Below the pieces are notes generated by a model. It did no database searches. It saw nothing but the letters and a program-made list of their open reading frames with translations, and was not told where the DNA came from. A stretch of 64,000 nt of DNA from SYHX01 sp049317645 (GTDB taxonomy: Bacteria > Bacteroidota > Bacteroidia > UBA7662): positions 1 to 64,000 of the forward strand of contig JBMOHV010000001.1 in the NCBI GenBank assembly GCA_049317645.1, read 5' to 3'. Every line of letters starts with the position of its first letter. Position 1 is the stretch's first letter. This document shows, piece after piece, positions 42,411 through 51,169 of the stretch. A program made the position numbers and the translations under genes.

Positions 42411-42968
42411 CTATTTTTTGACCCCTTTGGGAGCCAACGAGATGAACATACGCTTTCCTTCCAGCTTGGGCATGCTTTCGACCTTACCCAGATCTTCCAG
42501 CTGTTGAGCAAAAGTTAAGAGCAGCAGCTCTCCCCTTTCTTTGAAAACAATGGCGCGACCCCGGAAGTGCACATAGGCCCTCACCTTGGAGCCCTCCTCC
42601 AAAAAATTGCGGGCATGTTTGAGTTTGAACTGAAAATCGTGGTCGTCGGTATTGGGACCAAATCGAATTTCCTTCACCAAGTTTTTGGCGGCATGGGCCT
42701 TGATTTCCTTTTCCTTCCGCTTTTTTTCGTATTGATACTTGCTGTAATCGGTGATCCGGCAAACGGGTGGCGTTGCCGTTTCAGCAATGAGAACCAAGTC
42801 CAGACCCAGACCCTCGGCCATTTGGAGGGCCTTGGCCAAGGGGTAAACCCCTTGTTCTATGTTTTCACCAACCAGTCGAACCTCTTCGGCGCGAATATTC
42901 TCGTTGATGGGATCCACCGGCTTCTGGGGCCGACGGTTAAAATGCGGATTGCGTACGGGCTGGTTGAT
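42411..42968 (-). CDS. infC: Translation initiation factor IF-3, non-AUG start
   Basis: Binds the 30S subunit and proofreads start-codon choice. The C-terminal part from GTG 42917 gives 168 residues with INENIRAEEVRLVGENIEQG, PPVCRITDYSKYQYE, KEIRFGPNTDDHDFQFKLKH and the closing LEGKRMFISLAPKG. The family N-terminus FNRRPQKPVDPINENI continues upstream in frame, and the frame has no ATG, GTG or TTG there. It does contain ATC (42966-42968) and ATT (42969-42971) directly behind a perfect AGGAGG (42974-42979). Spacing is 5 bases to ATC and 2 to ATT, so ATC is preferred (185 residues). infC in other bacteria also uses AUU/AUC-type starts for self-regulation. Confidence 0.88.
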   Translation of the reverse strand: MNQPVRNPHFNRRPQKPVDPINENIRAEEVRLVGENIEQGVYPLAKALQMAEGLGLDLVLIAETATPPVCRITDYSKYQYEKKRKEKEIKAHAAKNLVKEIRFGPNTDDHDFQFKLKHARNFLEEGSKVRAYVHFRGRAIVFKERGELLLLTFAQQLEDLGKVESMPKLEGKRMFISLAPKGVKK

Positions 42969-42973
42969 AATGA

Positions 42974-42979
42974 CCTCCT
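42974..42979 (-). promoter_or_regulatory. Shine-Dalgarno AGGAGG of infC
   Basis: A perfect AGGAGG on the minus strand, 5 bases from ATC 42968 and 2 bases from ATT 42971. Strong Shine-Dalgarno sites are rare in Bacteroidota, and I saw no comparable one before the other genes I inspected here. It fixes the infC start. Confidence 0.75.
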
Positions 42980-43023
42980 GGTTTAGTTGGGAAAAGGGTT
43001 GATAAATCGAAAGAAAAAATAGC

Positions 43024-44967
43024 TCATAGAACTGCTTCCAGTTCTTTCTGCAGCAGGGCTACAAAGGCGGGTATTTCCAGGCTCTCGCCCTGACCATGAC
43101 CATGACGACGCACCGCCACCGTGCCCGTTTGGGCTTCCTTCTCGCCGATAATCAGCATGTAAGGAATCTTCTGCACCTCGGCATCTCGGATTTTGCGGCC
43201 AATTTTTTCGTCACGGTGGTCAACACTACTGCGAATATCGGCAGCCAAAAGCTCCGATTGCAATTGCTCCGCAAATTCCTGAAACTTTTCGGAAATAGGC
43301 AAAATAGCCACCTGTTCAGGGGCCAGCCACAGCGGAAAATTCCCGGCACAGTGCTCGATAAGGAGGGCCACAAAGCGCTCCATGGAACCAAACGGCGCGC
43401 GGTGGATCATGACCGGCCGGTAACGACCGTTGTCCGCCCCCACATAGGTCAAATCAAATCGCTCGGGCAGGTTGTAGTCCACCTGAATCGTACCCAATTG
43501 CCAGGAACGACCCAAGGCATCGTGAACCATAAAATCCAATTTGGGGCCGTAAAAAGCCGCCTCCCCGGGAACGGTCACGGTTTTCATGCCCATTTCGTCC
43601 GTGGCCTCGATGATGGCTTGCTCCGCTTTGTTCCAGGCCTCGTCCGTTCCAATGTATTTGGTGCGATTCTCGGGGTCCCTCAACGAAATCTGAGCGGTGT
43701 ATTTTTCAAAGCCAAGAACATCAAAAACCTTGAGAACAAGCGATATAACCTTCTTGAATTCATCCTTCACTTGATCATCCCGGCAGAACAAATGCGCATC
43801 GTCCTGGGTGAAACTGCGGACCCGAGTCAACCCGTGCAATTCCCCGTGTTGCTCGTAGCGGTACACCGTTCCAAACTCGGCCAGCCGTAGCGGTAGGTCC
43901 CGGTACGAACGGGGCTTGGTCCGGTAAATCTCGCAGTGATGCGGGCAATTCATGGGCTTGAGCAGGTACTCTTCGCCCTCGTGCGGTGTCAAAATAGGCC
44001 GGAAGGAATCCTGCCCGTATTTTTCCCAATGCCCGGAGGTTTGGTAAAGTTCTTTGTGCCCAATATGCGGCGTCACCACCTGCAAGTAACCGGCTTTGGT
44101 TTGTTGCCTGCGCAAAAACTGTTCCAGGATTTCGCGGACCATGGCGCCTTTGGGGAGCCAGAGGGGCAGGCCCATCCCCACCTTTTCACTGAAGGCGAAG
44201 AGTTCCAATTCTTTGCCCAATTTGCGGTGATCTCGTTTGCGGGCTTCTTCCAGCATATGCAAATGCTGCTCGAGTTCCTTGGCCTGCGGGAAGGCGATGC
44301 CGTAAATACGGGTTAACTGCTTGTTTTTTTCGTTTCCCCTCCAATAAGCACCCGCGGTATTGAGGAGCTTCACCGCCTTGATCGCAGACGTGTCCCTCAA
44401 ATGGGGGCCACGGCACAGGTCCGTGAATGCACCCTGGGTATAAAAGGTGATACGACCGTCTTCCAGGCCTTCAAGCAATTCCAATTTGTAAGGATCGCCC
44501 TTGCCCTCAAAATAGGCTACGGCTTCGGCCTTGGGTACTTCACGGCGCTGAAAAGCAGAAGATCGGCTGGCCAATTCCAACATTTTTTTCTCCACTTTGG
44601 GGAAATCATCGCTGGAAAAAGCATGGTCCCCAAAATCGATATCGTAATAAAAACCCTGCTCAATGGCCGGCCCAATCCCCAATCGAATCCCGGGGTACAG
44701 AGCCTCCAAGGCCTCCGCCAAAAGGTGGGCACTCGAATGCCAAAACGTAGAACGCGCACCGGGTTCATCCCATTTGAGCAAACGAAGGCGGGCTGTTTCG
44801 GGAAGACTGCGCTCCAAATCCCAGACTTCGCCGTTCACTTCCGCAGCAAGAACCTGTCTTGCCAAGCCTTCCGATAAAGAGCGGGCCACATCCAACGCCG
44901 TCGTCCCCAAGGGATAGGTCCGTTGGCTGCCGTCGGGGAGTTGAACGTTGATGGAATCGGGGGTCAT
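43024..44967 (-). CDS. thrS: Threonyl-tRNA synthetase
   Basis: Class II synthetase charging tRNA-Thr. The TGS domain is at the N-terminus (INVQLPDGSQRTYPLG), then the editing domain with WHSSAHLLAEALEALYPG and GFYYDIDFG. The catalytic core has MNCPHHCEIYRTKPRSYRDL (zinc Cys/His), TRVRSFTQDDAHLFC and RPVMIHRAPFGSMERFVALL, and there is an anticodon-binding domain at the end. ATG 44967 (647 residues) is chosen over a TTG at 45009 because TGS begins just after it. First gene of thrS-infC-rpmI-rplT; the gap to the infC start is 55 bases. Confidence 0.95.
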   Translation of the reverse strand: MTPDSINVQLPDGSQRTYPLGTTALDVARSLSEGLARQVLAAEVNGEVWDLERSLPETARLRLLKWDEPGARSTFWHSSAHLLAEALEALYPGIRLGIGPAIEQGFYYDIDFGDHAFSSDDFPKVEKKMLELASRSSAFQRREVPKAEAVAYFEGKGDPYKLELLEGLEDGRITFYTQGAFTDLCRGPHLRDTSAIKAVKLLNTAGAYWRGNEKNKQLTRIYGIAFPQAKELEQHLHMLEEARKRDHRKLGKELELFAFSEKVGMGLPLWLPKGAMVREILEQFLRRQQTKAGYLQVVTPHIGHKELYQTSGHWEKYGQDSFRPILTPHEGEEYLLKPMNCPHHCEIYRTKPRSYRDLPLRLAEFGTVYRYEQHGELHGLTRVRSFTQDDAHLFCRDDQVKDEFKKVISLVLKVFDVLGFEKYTAQISLRDPENRTKYIGTDEAWNKAEQAIIEATDEMGMKTVTVPGEAAFYGPKLDFMVHDALGRSWQLGTIQVDYNLPERFDLTYVGADNGRYRPVMIHRAPFGSMERFVALLIEHCAGNFPLWLAPEQVAILPISEKFQEFAEQLQSELLAADIRSSVDHRDEKIGRKIRDAEVQKIPYMLIIGEKEAQTGTVAVRRHGHGQGESLEIPAFVALLQKELEAVL

Positions 44968-45028
44968 GAAGGGCTGAGCGGGGTCGGTTGAGGGTATTTT
45001 TTCGGACAAAAAAGCCTGCGAATATACA

Positions 45029-46126
45029 TCATTTGAGCCGGTTAAGCCCCTGCAGGGCCTGAGGATACCCCTTTTGGAGGCGAAGGCATTCCCGGTAATC
45101 GGCCGATGCTTCCGCCTTGCGGTCCATCATTTCGTAACACAGCCCTCGGTTTGCCAAGGCCGGCAAATCAGCAGAGCCCAAGGCTAGGACCCGATCAAAG
45201 CCCTGCAAAGCTGGGTCGTATTTCTGCTCCAATAAATCCAGGTAGGCCAGGTTGAAAAGGGCATCCCGATGCGACTTGTTCAATTGGAGAAGGGCCCGGT
45301 AATCCTGCCGGGCCGAGTCAGGGTAACCCTGGCCCTGCAATAACATCGCCCTGGCGTAGAGAGCCTCCGTATGGCCCGGACGGATTTCCAGCACATTGCT
45401 GAAATAGCGATGGGCCAAGCGAGGGTCTGGTTCGCGCAATCCCAGTTCGAGGTAAGCGGCGTAGAGGCGGGGGTCTTGTTCGATCGCGGTGAGCCAAGCC
45501 GAACGGGCCGCGGTGGTGTCCTTCTGTTCCAGGTGGGCCATGCCCTTGAGGAGGTAGGCCTCGGCCAAACGTTTGTCTCGTCGCAATGCTTCGTTGAGGT
45601 ATTTGAAAGCCACCGAATATTGTCGATTAATCAAGGCCAATTCGCCCCGACGTAGGTAGGCTCTCACCAAGTTGGGATTGCGGGCCATGGCCACTCGCAA
45701 TGCGTCGTCGGCCTCCGATATCAACCCAATACGGGTGTAGATCTCCCCCAGTATGCAATAAAAAAGAGCATTCCCCGTGTCCAGCAACAAGGCCGACTTG
45801 ATATCGGCCGTGGCTTTGCGCAAGGCTTCCCGGGGCTGATCCGGAGACGCTTGGGCAGCGGCCGCAAGGCCGGATTCAGTCGTATTGGCCGAAACATCGC
45901 GATCGCGTTGCAGCCACCAATCGGCCCGTTCAGCGTACGCCGTCGCATCCGAACCATTCATCGCAATCCGACGATTGAGATCTTTCAAAACCGCTTCGGC
46001 ATCGGGAGCACTTTTTCGTTCCTCGCCCGCCATCTGCTTTGCCTGATCGCTGTTGCATGCCAACAAAAACCAAAAACCCAAGGGCAGGAACAAGACGACG
46101 ACCCAACGTTGCACGGAACTGACCAT
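45029..46126 (-). CDS. TPR-repeat lipoprotein
   Basis: A 365-residue lipoprotein from ATG 46126: hydrophobic signal VVVLFLPLGFWFLLAC with Cys24 as lipid-modified residue. The mature part is a chain of about eight tetratricopeptide repeats (for example LVRAYLRRGELALINRQYSVA, HREALYARAMLL-like and DALFNLAYLDLLEQKYDPA), ending with ALANRGLCYEMMDRKAEASAD. It is presumably a scaffold on the outer or inner membrane; the partner is unknown. The frame is open for another 93 bases upstream into the divergent gene, but the lipobox fixes the start. Two copies of a perfect -7 box lie in front. Confidence 0.82.
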   Translation of the reverse strand: MVSSVQRWVVVLFLPLGFWFLLACNSDQAKQMAGEERKSAPDAEAVLKDLNRRIAMNGSDATAYAERADWWLQRDRDVSANTTESGLAAAAQASPDQPREALRKATADIKSALLLDTGNALFYCILGEIYTRIGLISEADDALRVAMARNPNLVRAYLRRGELALINRQYSVAFKYLNEALRRDKRLAEAYLLKGMAHLEQKDTTAARSAWLTAIEQDPRLYAAYLELGLREPDPRLAHRYFSNVLEIRPGHTEALYARAMLLQGQGYPDSARQDYRALLQLNKSHRDALFNLAYLDLLEQKYDPALQGFDRVLALGSADLPALANRGLCYEMMDRKAEASADYRECLRLQKGYPQALQGLNRLK

Positions 46127-46134
46127 TACTTTTA

Positions 46135-46161
46135 CCAAAAATAGCTTTCGCCAAAAATAGC
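46135..46161 (-). promoter_or_regulatory. Duplicated -7 box (two TATTTTTG) of the TPR gene
   Basis: Two perfect TAnnTTTG boxes on the minus strand at 46136-46143 and 46152-46159, embedded in an 11-bp direct repeat (46135-46145, 46151-46161; 16-base period). They end 9 and 25 bases before ATG 46126. Confidence 0.6.
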
Positions 46162-46167
46162 GACCCC

Positions 46168-47337
46168 ATGCACAAACACCGCCCATTGATTGAGGTACGC
46201 CTTTGGAAAAGGTCCGCATCCGACACGGTGCCCCTATTCACCTTGGTTACAGGATTCATTATCAGCCTCCTGGCCCTTTCGAACCCCGCACGTTCCCAAT
46301 CCATGCCCCCGTCGGCGATCCCAAGCGATTCGCTGATCTACCCCGCCGAACAACACTTTGCAAACGCCCGCTGGCTGACCCAAGGCGGGGACAATGCCGA
46401 AGCCTATTGGAACTCGGCCTCCAACAGCCTGGTTTTTCAGAGCAACAACCCCGCATGGGGCCTAAAATGCGACCAGATTTTTGTCTTGGACCCCACTCAG
46501 CTAAAGGCCCCGAATTTCCAACGCCCCACCATGGTTTCGACCGGCAAAGGCCGAACAACCTGCGCCTATTTTGTGCCCGGCGATGAGCGGGTGGTCTGGG
46601 CCTCCACCCACGGCGCGCAGGATTCCTGCCCCCCGCCCCCCGCCCCCCGTCCGGATCGCAAATACCTCTGGTCCATTGATCCCGCCTACGATATTTACCT
46701 CAGCGATTTGAAGGGAGGACAGCAGGAAGTTTTGGTGGAATCGCCCGGTTACGATGCCGAGGCCACCTTTTCACCGGACGGACGCTGGATGGTTTTTACC
46801 AGCACCCGGGATGGGGACTTGGACCTCTACCTTATGTCCTGGCCGGAACGCCAGGTAACCCGTGTGACCAGCGCCCTCGGTTACGATGGCGGGGCCTTTT
46901 TTTCGCCGGATAGCAAGCAACTTATTTTTAGGGCATCCCGCCCCCAGACACCCCAGGAAGTAGAAGAATACCAACAACTCCTCTCCGAAGGTCTGGTCGC
47001 CCCCACCCGCATGGAGCTCTTTGTCTGCAACCTGGACGGAAGCGGCCTGCGCCAAATCACCCAACTGGGCGGTGCGAATTGGGCCCCTTACTTTCACCCC
47101 GACGGTCAGCGGGTTGTTTTTTCCTCCAATCACCACAGCAAGCGGGGTTTCCCTTTCAACCTTTTTATGGTCAACCTGGACGGTAGCGGACTGAAGCAAA
47201 TCACCTTTGACTCGACGTTTGACTCCTTCCCCATGTTTTCACCGGACGGTCGTCGTCTCATTTTTGCCTCCAACCGTCGGAACGGCGGAACCCGCGATAC
47301 CAACTTGATTCTCGTAGACTGGGTGGACCGTCCTTAA
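46168..47337 (+). CDS. Secreted TolB-like beta-propeller protein
   Basis: A 389-residue exported protein (hydrophobic segment LFTLVTGFIISLLALS, cleavage near ARSQS). The mature part carries WD40-like PD40/TolB repeats: EATFSPDGRWMVFTSTRDGDLDLY, GAFFSPDSKQLIFRAS, PYFHPDGQRVVFSSN and PMFSPDGRRLIFASNRRNGG (repeat ends). A proline cluster, CPPPPAPRPDRK, sits between propeller blades near residue 155. No enzymatic motif is seen; such proteins are binding or scaffold modules. It lies 28 bases before hmgA, so it may be co-expressed with tyrosine breakdown, an unexplained pairing. Confidence 0.8.
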   Translation: MHKHRPLIEVRLWKRSASDTVPLFTLVTGFIISLLALSNPARSQSMPPSAIPSDSLIYPAEQHFANARWLTQGGDNAEAYWNSASNSLVFQSNNPAWGLKCDQIFVLDPTQLKAPNFQRPTMVSTGKGRTTCAYFVPGDERVVWASTHGAQDSCPPPPAPRPDRKYLWSIDPAYDIYLSDLKGGQQEVLVESPGYDAEATFSPDGRWMVFTSTRDGDLDLYLMSWPERQVTRVTSALGYDGGAFFSPDSKQLIFRASRPQTPQEVEEYQQLLSEGLVAPTRMELFVCNLDGSGLRQITQLGGANWAPYFHPDGQRVVFSSNHHSKRGFPFNLFMVNLDGSGLKQITFDSTFDSFPMFSPDGRRLIFASNRRNGGTRDTNLILVDWVDRP

Positions 47338-47365
47338 CTTCGCCTGGACCCTAGCCCCTCCGCCT

Positions 47366-48535
47366 ATGCCCGTTTATCACCGCCTGGGACAAATCCCCCC
47401 CAAACGCCACACCCAATTCCGCAAGCCCAACGGAGAACTCTACTACGAACAATTGTTTGGGACCGTTGGCTTTGACGGCATGTCCTCCCTGATGTACCAT
47501 CTGCATCGCCCCACCATCATTCGATCCATGGGCGAAACCCTGGACCTGAGACCGCAGATTGCCGTTCAACACAATATTACACCCCGGCGGTACCAAGGAT
47601 TTCAGGTTCAGCCCGTGAGCGATTACCTGCACAGCCGGGTTCCCCTTTTTGTCAACAAAGAGCTCACCATGGGCCTTGCGGCCCCTTCCGGTAGCAGCCA
47701 GGATTATTTTTACAAAAACGCGGACGCCGATGAATTGGTTTTTGTCCACCGCGGAACCGGCACCCTGCGAACCCAATTGGGGAACATTGCCTTCGAAAAA
47801 GGCGATTACCTCCTGATCCCCCGCGGGATGATTCATTGTTTTGAATTTGACGGTGACGACAACCGGCTCTTGTACTTGGAATCCCACGATCCCCTCTACA
47901 CCCCCAAGCGCTACCGCAACTGGTTCGGGCAATTGCTGGAACATTCGCCCTATTGCGAGAGGGATTACAAACTCCCCACCGAGTTGGAAACCCACGATAC
48001 CAAGGGCTCCTTTGAAATCAAAATACGCAAACAAGGGATCCTGCATTCGGTCACCTATGCCAGTCACCCTTTTGATGTGGTGGGCTACGACGGGTATAAT
48101 TTTCCGTACGGTTTCAGTATCTATAATTTTGAACCCATCACCGGCCGCGTTCATCAACCGCCCCCTGTTCACCAAACCTTTGAAAGCAAAGGCTTTGTGG
48201 TTTGCAGTTTTTGCCCACGTCTCTACGATTACCACCCCCTCTCCATACCGGCCCCGTACAACCACTCCAACATTGATTCCGAAGAAATTTTGTACTACGT
48301 GGATGGGGATTTTATGAGCCGAAACGATGTCAGCCCGGGTCAAATCACGCTGCACCCCGGCGGCATACCCCACGGACCCCACCCCGGCGCCTACGAGCGC
48401 AGCATCGGCAAAACCTCCACCGACGAATACGCTGTTATGATTGACACCTTCCGGCCCTTGGCCATCACCCAACAAGCCATGGCCCTGGACGACGGAACCT
48501 ATTACCGCTCCTGGATGGAAAGCGCGTACGAATAA
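47366..48535 (+). CDS. hmgA: Homogentisate 1,2-dioxygenase
   Basis: Non-haem iron enzyme opening the homogentisate ring in tyrosine/phenylalanine breakdown. Cupin-fold, 389 residues. Recognised by VQHNITPRRYQGFQVQP, ADELVFVHRGTGTLRTQLG, GDYLLIPRGMIHCFEF, HQTFESKGFVVCSFCPR and the metal site region ITLHPGGIPHGPHPGAYE near residue 335. This is the shorter bacterial form found in Bacteroidota. hppD, the enzyme of the preceding step, starts 59 bases downstream. maiA and fahA for the following steps are not in the window. Confidence 0.93.
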   Translation: MPVYHRLGQIPPKRHTQFRKPNGELYYEQLFGTVGFDGMSSLMYHLHRPTIIRSMGETLDLRPQIAVQHNITPRRYQGFQVQPVSDYLHSRVPLFVNKELTMGLAAPSGSSQDYFYKNADADELVFVHRGTGTLRTQLGNIAFEKGDYLLIPRGMIHCFEFDGDDNRLLYLESHDPLYTPKRYRNWFGQLLEHSPYCERDYKLPTELETHDTKGSFEIKIRKQGILHSVTYASHPFDVVGYDGYNFPYGFSIYNFEPITGRVHQPPPVHQTFESKGFVVCSFCPRLYDYHPLSIPAPYNHSNIDSEEILYYVDGDFMSRNDVSPGQITLHPGGIPHGPHPGAYERSIGKTSTDEYAVMIDTFRPLAITQQAMALDDGTYYRSWMESAYE

Positions 48536-48594
48536 CAAATCTCACGCGGACTCCTTTGACTTCAACCCTGCCCCCACGATTCCCTCTTACAACG

Positions 48595-49725
48595 ATGAAC
48601 CAACCTTTGACCCATCCCGCCCCTGCCTCGGTGAACGAGGATTTCCTCCCCTTGCTGGGCACCGACCATTTGGAGCTCTATGTCGGCAATGCCAAGCAAT
48701 CGGCCTACTATTACCAGGCTGCTTTTGGCTACGAACTCATCGCCTACGCCGGTCCCGAAACCGGCCTCAAAGACCGGGCATCGTACGTGTTGCAACAAAA
48801 CAAAATTCGTTTGGTTCTCACCTCCTCCCTGCATCCCGATACCGAAATTTCTCGGCATGTGGACAAGCACGGTGACGGAGTCAAATTCCTATCGTTGGGG
48901 GTGGACGATGCCCAGGCTGCCTTTGAAGCCACCGTGGCCCGCGGTGCTCGTCCCCATCAAGAACCCCAAGTCCATCAAGACGCCCACGGTCGGGTTGTGA
49001 CCGCCTCCATTCATACCTACGGCGATACGGTGCACCGCTTTGTGGAGCGCAAGGATTACCAGGGACTTTTTATGCCGGGTTACGACAGCCCCCGTTGGAA
49101 ATTACCTGTGGAATCGGTCGGCTTGCAGTACGTGGACCACTGCGTTGGGAATGTGGAGCTGGGCGCCATGAATACCTGGGTTGATTTTTACGAAAAAGTC
49201 ATGGGCTTTCAGTTGCTGATCACCTTTGACGACAAGGACATATCCACCGAGTATTCGGCCCTGATGTCCAAAGTGGTCTCGAACGGCAACGGCTATGTCA
49301 AATTTCCCATCAACGAGCCAGCCGATGGCAAAAAGAAATCCCAAATCGAAGAGTACATCGAGTTCTACCAAGGAGCCGGGGTTCAACACATCGCCGTTGA
49401 AACCTACGACATCGTCCACACGGTGACCGAATTACGGCGTCGTGGTGTTGAATTTCTCTACGTCCCCGAAACCTATTACGATGATCTCACCGAACGGGTG
49501 GGGGCCATTCACGAGGACATTGCCATCCTCAAATCCCTGAACATCTTGGTGGACCGGGATGAACACGGTTACCTCTTGCAATTGTTCACCAAACCCGTTC
49601 AGGATAGGCCCACCCTGTTCTTTGAAATTATTCAACGCAGGGGCGCCAAATCTTTTGGCAAAGGAAACTTCAAAGCCCTCTTTGAATCCATCGAACGAGA
49701 GCAGGCCTTGAGGGGAAACCTCTGA
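48595..49725 (+). CDS. hppD: 4-hydroxyphenylpyruvate dioxygenase
   Basis: Fe(II) enzyme turning 4-hydroxyphenylpyruvate into homogentisate, the substrate of the preceding gene's product. Two vicinal-oxygen-chelate domains. Iron ligands are His in YVDHCVGNV, His in QHIAVETYDI and Glu in LFFEIIQRRGA. The C-terminal GFGKG-type gate is GAKSFGKGNFKALFESIE. ATG 48595 (376 residues) is used; a TTG 39 bases earlier is in frame but adds residues not found in the family. It ends 28 bases from the convergent gdhA. Confidence 0.94.
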   Translation: MNQPLTHPAPASVNEDFLPLLGTDHLELYVGNAKQSAYYYQAAFGYELIAYAGPETGLKDRASYVLQQNKIRLVLTSSLHPDTEISRHVDKHGDGVKFLSLGVDDAQAAFEATVARGARPHQEPQVHQDAHGRVVTASIHTYGDTVHRFVERKDYQGLFMPGYDSPRWKLPVESVGLQYVDHCVGNVELGAMNTWVDFYEKVMGFQLLITFDDKDISTEYSALMSKVVSNGNGYVKFPINEPADGKKKSQIEEYIEFYQGAGVQHIAVETYDIVHTVTELRRRGVEFLYVPETYYDDLTERVGAIHEDIAILKSLNILVDRDEHGYLLQLFTKPVQDRPTLFFEIIQRRGAKSFGKGNFKALFESIEREQALRGNL

Positions 49726-49751
49726 GAACCACCCGTTTTTGAGGGGAAACC
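49708..49751 (+). repeat. 13-bp direct repeat at the hppD end
   Basis: TTGAGGGGAAACC at 49708-49720 (last codons of hppD) and again at 49739-49751 in the gap to gdhA, period 31. Likely a small local duplication; no function seen. Confidence 0.7.
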
Positions 49752-49753
49752 GA

Positions 49754-51169
49754 TTAAGGAAAAACTCCCAAAGACTCGTAAGAACGGGCGATTTTTCGGA
49801 TGGCCACCACATAAGCAGCGGTCCGAAAATCCGGAATAGCCGGAAATTCCAACCGTGCGGCTCGAATTTGCCGGTAGGCTTCGACCATGGTGTCTTCAAG
49901 TCCAGAATATACAAAATCCAATTCTTCGGCACCACGCCCGATAAGGTCCTTCCGAGTTTTGTCCAGGGTTTGACCGGTCATGCTTTCAACCGCATCAATG
50001 ATATTGTTATTCAATTTTTCATCAAAGCGCTTGCCTAGCCGGCCAAAACGAACATGAGATAGGTTCTTGAGCCACTCAAAATACGAAACCGTAACACCGC
50101 CAGCGTTGAGGTACATATCCGGTATCACCACAATACCACGCTCATTCAAAATATCCACTGCTTCGGCGGTTACCGGGCCATTAGCCGCTTCCGCAACAAT
50201 GCGGGCTCGAATCAAAGGAGCATTTCCAGCGTGTATAACATTTTCAAGAGCAGCCGGAATCAACAAATCACATTCCAATTCCAACGCCTCTTCGGAATGA
50301 CGAAGGTTGGTGGCCCCTTCAAAGTCCAAAAGACTTCCATGAATCCGACGATGAGCCATCACGGCCTCCAAGTCCAACCCTTCAGCACTATAAATAGCCC
50401 CTTCACGCTCAGCCAAACCTACCAAAATGGCCCCTCCCTCCACAAAATACTTGGCCGCATGGTAACCGACGTTGCCCAAACCCTGAACGACCACTCGCTT
50501 GCCATGCAAACCAGGAGTCATACCCCAAGCCTTCATGTCCTCCTCGTACGAACACACTTCGCGCATCCCGTAAAAGACCCCCAGACCGGTGGCCTCTTTG
50601 CGACCAACAATCCCACCTTGGGTGACTGGCTTGCCGGTTACGCAGGCCATGGCATCGATATGCCCGGAATGAAAGGTCGAGTAGGTGTCCATAATCCAAC
50701 TCATTTCACGTTCACCTGTGCCGTAATCCGGGGCTGGAACATCCACTCCCGGGCCAATAAAGTTTTTGCGTATCAATTCAGTGGTATAGCGACGGGTAAT
50801 CCGTTCCAATTGATCCACCGTAAATTGAGATGGATCGATGGCGACTGCGCCTTTGGCACCTCCAAAGGGCACATCCACAATGGCGCATTTGTAGGTCATC
50901 AAAGCGGCCAAAGCCATGACTTCGTTTTCGCTCACGTGAGGCGCAAAGCGTATGCCCCCCTTGGTTGGCAACCGATGATGGGAATGTTCAACGCGATAAG
51001 CCTCAATGACTTGAATCCCATCCTCCATGCGAACCGGGAACCGCATTTTGTAAACACTGTTGCACTGCCGAATTTGTTCGGCCAGGCCAGGAGGTACGTT
51101 CAGAATAGCAACGGCTTTGTCAAAATTCCGAACAACATCTTCGAAAAATCCAGGGGTTTCATTGTTCAT
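49754..51169 (-). CDS. gdhA: Glutamate (Glu/Leu/Phe/Val) dehydrogenase
   Basis: Interconverts glutamate with 2-oxoglutarate and ammonia using NAD(P). Blocks: HHRLPTKGGIRFAPHVSENE near residue 70, the catalytic Lys in ALMTYKCAIVDVPFGGAKG, VPAPDYGTGEREMSWI, NAD motif VQGLGNVGYHAAKYF and NAGGVTVSYFEWLKNLSH. ATG 51169 (471 residues) was chosen; the frame continues to 51295 through ccmD and that part has no family similarity. It overlaps the ccmD stop by 11 bases, which ties it to the cytochrome c maturation genes. It would recycle the glutamate produced by rocD and other transaminases. Confidence 0.9.
   Translation of the reverse strand: MNNETPGFFEDVVRNFDKAVAILNVPPGLAEQIRQCNSVYKMRFPVRMEDGIQVIEAYRVEHSHHRLPTKGGIRFAPHVSENEVMALAALMTYKCAIVDVPFGGAKGAVAIDPSQFTVDQLERITRRYTTELIRKNFIGPGVDVPAPDYGTGEREMSWIMDTYSTFHSGHIDAMACVTGKPVTQGGIVGRKEATGLGVFYGMREVCSYEEDMKAWGMTPGLHGKRVVVQGLGNVGYHAAKYFVEGGAILVGLAEREGAIYSAEGLDLEAVMAHRRIHGSLLDFEGATNLRHSEEALELECDLLIPAALENVIHAGNAPLIRARIVAEAANGPVTAEAVDILNERGIVVIPDMYLNAGGVTVSYFEWLKNLSHVRFGRLGKRFDEKLNNNIIDAVESMTGQTLDKTRKDLIGRGAEELDFVYSGLEDTMVEAYRQIRAARLEFPAIPDFRTAAYVVAIRKIARSYESLGVFP

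Noticed and set aside
47351..48538. A 395-codon open frame on the minus strand covering the whole of hmgA
   Set aside because: It mirrors hmgA exactly, has low-complexity Gly/Val-rich content and no family features. Codon bias of the real gene keeps the antisense frame open.
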